Source: Actinomadura sp. K4S16
GTDB lineage: Bacteria > Actinomycetota > Actinomycetes > Streptosporangiales > Streptosporangiaceae
DNA length: 64,000 nt
NCBI RefSeq assembly: GCF_008327685.1
Contig: NZ_BDDE01000022.1
Span: 177,048-241,047 of the forward strand
Reading direction: 5' to 3'
Position 1 is the stretch's first letter. Each line of letters starts with the position of its first letter. Under the pieces are notes generated by a model. The model saw nothing but the letters and a program-made list of their open reading frames with translations, was not told the origin of the DNA and ran no database searches. This document shows positions 61,417 through 64,000 of the stretch, piece after piece. The position numbers were made by a program, and so were the translations under genes.

Positions 61417-63033
61417 TTGCTAGTTCGAAGAGGCATTGTGCGACGGGCGATCGCCGTGCTGGGCGTGTCTGCGCTGGCCGTCGGGTTAGCCGGCGCCGGA
61501 GCGAAAGCACGGCCTGCGGCCGCCCTGGCAGCTCCGGCGGCGACTGCACTGCCAGGTGACTGGCCGACATGGCAGAGGGATCTGCGAGGCTCGCGTTACA
61601 ACCCGTACGAACACGGGATCACCCCGGACAACGTCAGCGGGCTCAAGCTCAAGTGGGCCTTCGCCTATCCGAAAGAAGCCGGGACTCCGCGCAGTCAGCC
61701 GTCGGTGGTGAACGGCACGGTCTACTTCGGCGGGCCCGACGGCAAGCTCTACGCACGCGACGCGCGCACCGGGGCGGCCGAGTGGGAGTTCGACACGGCC
61801 ACGGTCGGGACCGGAGCCACGCCGGTACAGGACTCACCAGCGGTGGCGCGCGGCAAGGTCTACTTCGGCGATAAACGCGGCTACCTGTACGCGCTGAACC
61901 AGCGCACTGGACGCCTGGTCTGGGTCCGCCGAATCGACAGTTCGGAGTCGGCGACCGTCACCGGTTCGCCGATAGTGTTCGGCGGCCGTGTCTACGTCGG
62001 TGTGTCCAGCTGGGAGAACCTCCTCGGCACCGCGCACGCCTGCTGCACTTTCCGCGGCCACGTCGACGCCTTTGACGCCGACACGGGACGTCCGGCATGG
62101 CGTTTCTACACGGTGCCGCCCCCGCGCAAGGACGGCACCTGGCCCAACGGCGTGACGCGATACGCCCCGTCGGGCGCGGGCGTGTGGAGCACCCCCGTCG
62201 TGGACCCTGCCACCCGCACCCTTTTTGTCGGCACTGGGCAGAACTACTCGGGAAGCGGCGGACACTTCGATTCCCTGCTGGCCCTCGACACCGCGACCGG
62301 CACGGTGCGCTGGACGCGGAAGATGACGGCCGTCGACACCTGGCGCATCGAGTGCTCCAGCAGTGTGCCCGAGGAGCAGGAGTTCTGCCTCAACCTCGAC
62401 GAAGGGACCGCACTGGACTATGACCTCGGCGCGGCACCGAACATCTTCACCGTGGGGCACCGGCGTGTCGTCGGCATCGGCCAGAAGTCCGGCGTCTACC
62501 ACCTCCTTGACGCCCGGAGCGGCGAGATCATCTGGGAACGAGCCCTGTCCACCCCCATGCCGAACGGTGGTCTGAGTGGTGTCCAGTGGGGCACGAGCTA
62601 TGACGGGCACCGGCTCTACGTGGCCACCTACGCCGCGGATCCAGGAACTCTTTACGCCCTCGACCCGGCCACCGGCCGCGTCCTCTGGAAGACGCCGAAC
62701 CCGGCGGACGGATGTACGACCGGCGGCGCGGCGCGGTATCCCGATGTCTGTGCGCTCGGTCATACACCGGCGGTGACGACAACACCCGGCCTTGTCTGGG
62801 AGGGCGGTATCGACGGCAAGATGCGCGCCTACTCCGCGAGCACCGGCCAGGTGCTCTGGACCTATGACACGATCCGCGACGTCGACACCGTGAACGGCCA
62901 GGTCGGACGCGGCGGTGCCATCTCCGGGGGCGGCGGTGCAGTCGTCTCCCACGGAATGCTCTACGTCCAGTCCGGCTACTTCTTCAATCCGTACCCGACC
63001 GACAAGGGCTCGGTACTGATGGCCTTTGGCTGA
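61417..63033 (+). CDS. Secreted PQQ-binding-like beta-propeller protein (quinoprotein dehydrogenase family)
   Basis: About 538 residues from TTG 61417, which has AAGGAG eight bases upstream; ATG 61378 is an in-frame alternative. A signal peptide (RRAIAVLGVSALAVGLAGAG) precedes WPTWQRDLRGSRYNPYE. Propeller blades carry the tryptophan-docking repeats GKLYARDARTGAAEWEFDT, GYLYALNQRTGRLVWVRR, GTLYALDPATGRVLWKT and GKMRAYSASTGQVLWTYD. Adjacent cysteines lie in AHACCTFRG, recalling the vicinal disulfide of PQQ alcohol dehydrogenases. Likely an exported dehydrogenase; whether PQQ is bound cannot be shown. It may oxidise the cluster product outside the cell. Confidence 0.8.
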   Translation: MLVRRGIVRRAIAVLGVSALAVGLAGAGAKARPAAALAAPAATALPGDWPTWQRDLRGSRYNPYEHGITPDNVSGLKLKWAFAYPKEAGTPRSQPSVVNGTVYFGGPDGKLYARDARTGAAEWEFDTATVGTGATPVQDSPAVARGKVYFGDKRGYLYALNQRTGRLVWVRRIDSSESATVTGSPIVFGGRVYVGVSSWENLLGTAHACCTFRGHVDAFDADTGRPAWRFYTVPPPRKDGTWPNGVTRYAPSGAGVWSTPVVDPATRTLFVGTGQNYSGSGGHFDSLLALDTATGTVRWTRKMTAVDTWRIECSSSVPEEQEFCLNLDEGTALDYDLGAAPNIFTVGHRRVVGIGQKSGVYHLLDARSGEIIWERALSTPMPNGGLSGVQWGTSYDGHRLYVATYAADPGTLYALDPATGRVLWKTPNPADGCTTGGAARYPDVCALGHTPAVTTTPGLVWEGGIDGKMRAYSASTGQVLWTYDTIRDVDTVNGQVGRGGAISGGGGAVVSHGMLYVQSGYFFNPYPTDKGSVLMAFG

Positions 63034-63047
63034 CACCTGTCCGCGAC

Positions 63048-63093
63048 GCCGGCCCCGATCCCCGCGGGTTCAGGAGCGGGGGCCGGGGCCGGC
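63048..63093. terminator. Bidirectional terminator hairpin
   Basis: Arms of 18 nt (63048-63065 and 63076-63093) pair with two mismatches around a 10-nt loop. It lies between the convergent quinoprotein and SDR genes, 12 bp after the former's stop codon. Confidence 0.75.
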
Positions 63094-63106
63094 GGTCTCG
63101 GAGCCG

Positions 63107-63922
63107 TCACGGGCGACCTGGCAGGTCGAATCCGTGGCGTAGGAGCTGGTCGAATACGCGTCCCGGCAACAGCGACTTGACATGCGGAAGCCAGAACGCC
63201 TCGGGACCGACGCCGTAGCGTGGGTGCGGCGCATGGGCGCGTGCGATCTCCACGATGAGGTCGGCCGCCTCCCCGGGGTCGCCGCCCTCGGCCAGGCTCT
63301 CGTGGAGGGTGCGTCGTGCCTTCTCGCGCGGCCCGTCATAGTCGCCGATCGTCGCCTCCGCGGTCGATGAGGCCGCCAGTACGTTCGTGGCGAACACGGT
63401 CGGCTCCACCAGAGTGACTCTGATACCGCAATGCCACACCTCGTGACGCAGTGCCTCCGTATACCGGGCGACGGCCGCCTTCGATGCGGCGTAATAGCCC
63501 TGTCCAGGCTCTCCCACCCAGGCTGCGAGCGACCCGATATTGATGATCCGCCCGTCATGGCGGCCTCGCATGCCGGGTAGCACTGCGTTGGTGACGCGTG
63601 CGGTACCGAAGATGTTGACAGCGAAGATCGCTTCCGCGTCCGCGAGGGGCGTTTCCTCCGCGAAGCCCTCATGCATGACACCGGCGTTGTTGACCAGCAC
63701 GTCAATGTGCTCAGTGCGCTCGAGCACCTGGCGTATGCAACGCTCGACCGATGCGTCGGAACGCACATCCAGCTCCAGCATCTCCACCCCGCGTTCGTCC
63801 GGACGACGGTGGCGACTGGTGCCGAAGACCCGGAAGCCTTCTTCGGTGAAGCGGCGCGCGGTCGCCTGGCCGATACCCGACGAGGCGCCGGTGACCAGAA
63901 CGGTGGGAGCGGCTATGGACAT
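63107..63922 (-). CDS. SDR-family oxidoreductase
   Basis: 271 residues. TGASSGIGQATARRFTEEG binds the cofactor; VLVNNAGVMHEGF, the catalytic Ser in NIGSLAAWVG and YAASKAAVARYTEAL follow. The C-terminal extension HPRYGVGPEAFWLPHVKSLL is typical of the classical SDR subgroup often annotated as oxidoreductase with unknown substrate. Convergent with the quinoprotein gene; membership of the biosynthetic cluster is uncertain. Confidence 0.85.
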   Translation of the reverse strand: MSIAAPTVLVTGASSGIGQATARRFTEEGFRVFGTSRHRRPDERGVEMLELDVRSDASVERCIRQVLERTEHIDVLVNNAGVMHEGFAEETPLADAEAIFAVNIFGTARVTNAVLPGMRGRHDGRIINIGSLAAWVGEPGQGYYAASKAAVARYTEALRHEVWHCGIRVTLVEPTVFATNVLAASSTAEATIGDYDGPREKARRTLHESLAEGGDPGEAADLIVEIARAHAPHPRYGVGPEAFWLPHVKSLLPGRVFDQLLRHGFDLPGRP

Positions 63923-64000
63923 CGGTTCGGCACCTCCGGTGTCGGTGAGCTCGGCGGTCGGAACAAGCCGTACGTCTCTTACCGGACTTCCCGCACAGGG

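Overview
The window is high-GC, actinomycete-type DNA. Supporting signs are strong G/C preference at third codon positions, AGGAGG-like ribosome sites, two probable leaderless starts, an LmbU-type regulator and F420-type oxidoreductase. I cannot name the genus. It falls into three parts.

(1) 1-27.5 kb is an accessory island. Three 43-bp direct copies of the 3' part of a tRNA-Val(CAC) gene (198-240, 13991-14033, 25778-25820) mark att-like boundaries; no intact tRNA-Val is present. The first interval holds an ECF sigma factor, a secreted seven-repeat FG-GAP protein, and a 2,914-residue secreted RHS/YD-repeat toxin. The toxin tip looks like a deaminase and is followed by a double-SUKH immunity protein. 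The second interval is a graveyard: IS5-, IS256-, ISL3- and IS3-type remnants, an orphan RHS tip, a partly inverted AfsR/SARP-like pseudogene, a 165-bp copy of the immunity gene, and two hypothetical membrane proteins. It also holds a large STAND-type NTPase with a 56-residue membrane peptide encoded divergently. The copies at 13991 and 25778 are each followed by the same ~940 bp.

(2) 27.5-36 kb is a sulfur/selenium block. It holds a cysteine desulfurase, a MerR regulator with a small partner gene behind a MerR-type leaderless promoter, a DUF318-like permease, and a selD-selA-selB-ferredoxin operon. A tRNA-Sec gene with encoded CCA and its own promoter lies divergent to selD. The complete selenocysteine insertion set is therefore present.

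(3) 36-61 kb is an almost entirely minus-strand biosynthetic cluster. It contains discrete ACP, KS, AT, KAS III (FabH-like), SDRs, a MaoC dehydratase, an MDR-type reductase, an HMG-CoA-synthase-like enzyme with two enoyl-CoA hydratases (a beta-branching cassette), two P450s, an F420-type oxidoreductase, transporters, TetR and LmbU regulators, and an acyl-ACP reductase related to the cyanobacterial aldehyde-forming enzyme. No modular PKS is present. The simplest reading is a dissociated fatty-acid/polyketide line that makes a beta-branched acyl chain and releases it as an aldehyde; this is inference. One cluster gene (58282-58920) is interrupted by a single in-frame TGA. A compact hairpin of the bacterial SECIS type follows it, and coding sequence continues in frame for 59 codons. 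With selABCD in the same window, it is a candidate new selenoprotein. A secreted PQQ-type beta-propeller protein and one more SDR close the window.
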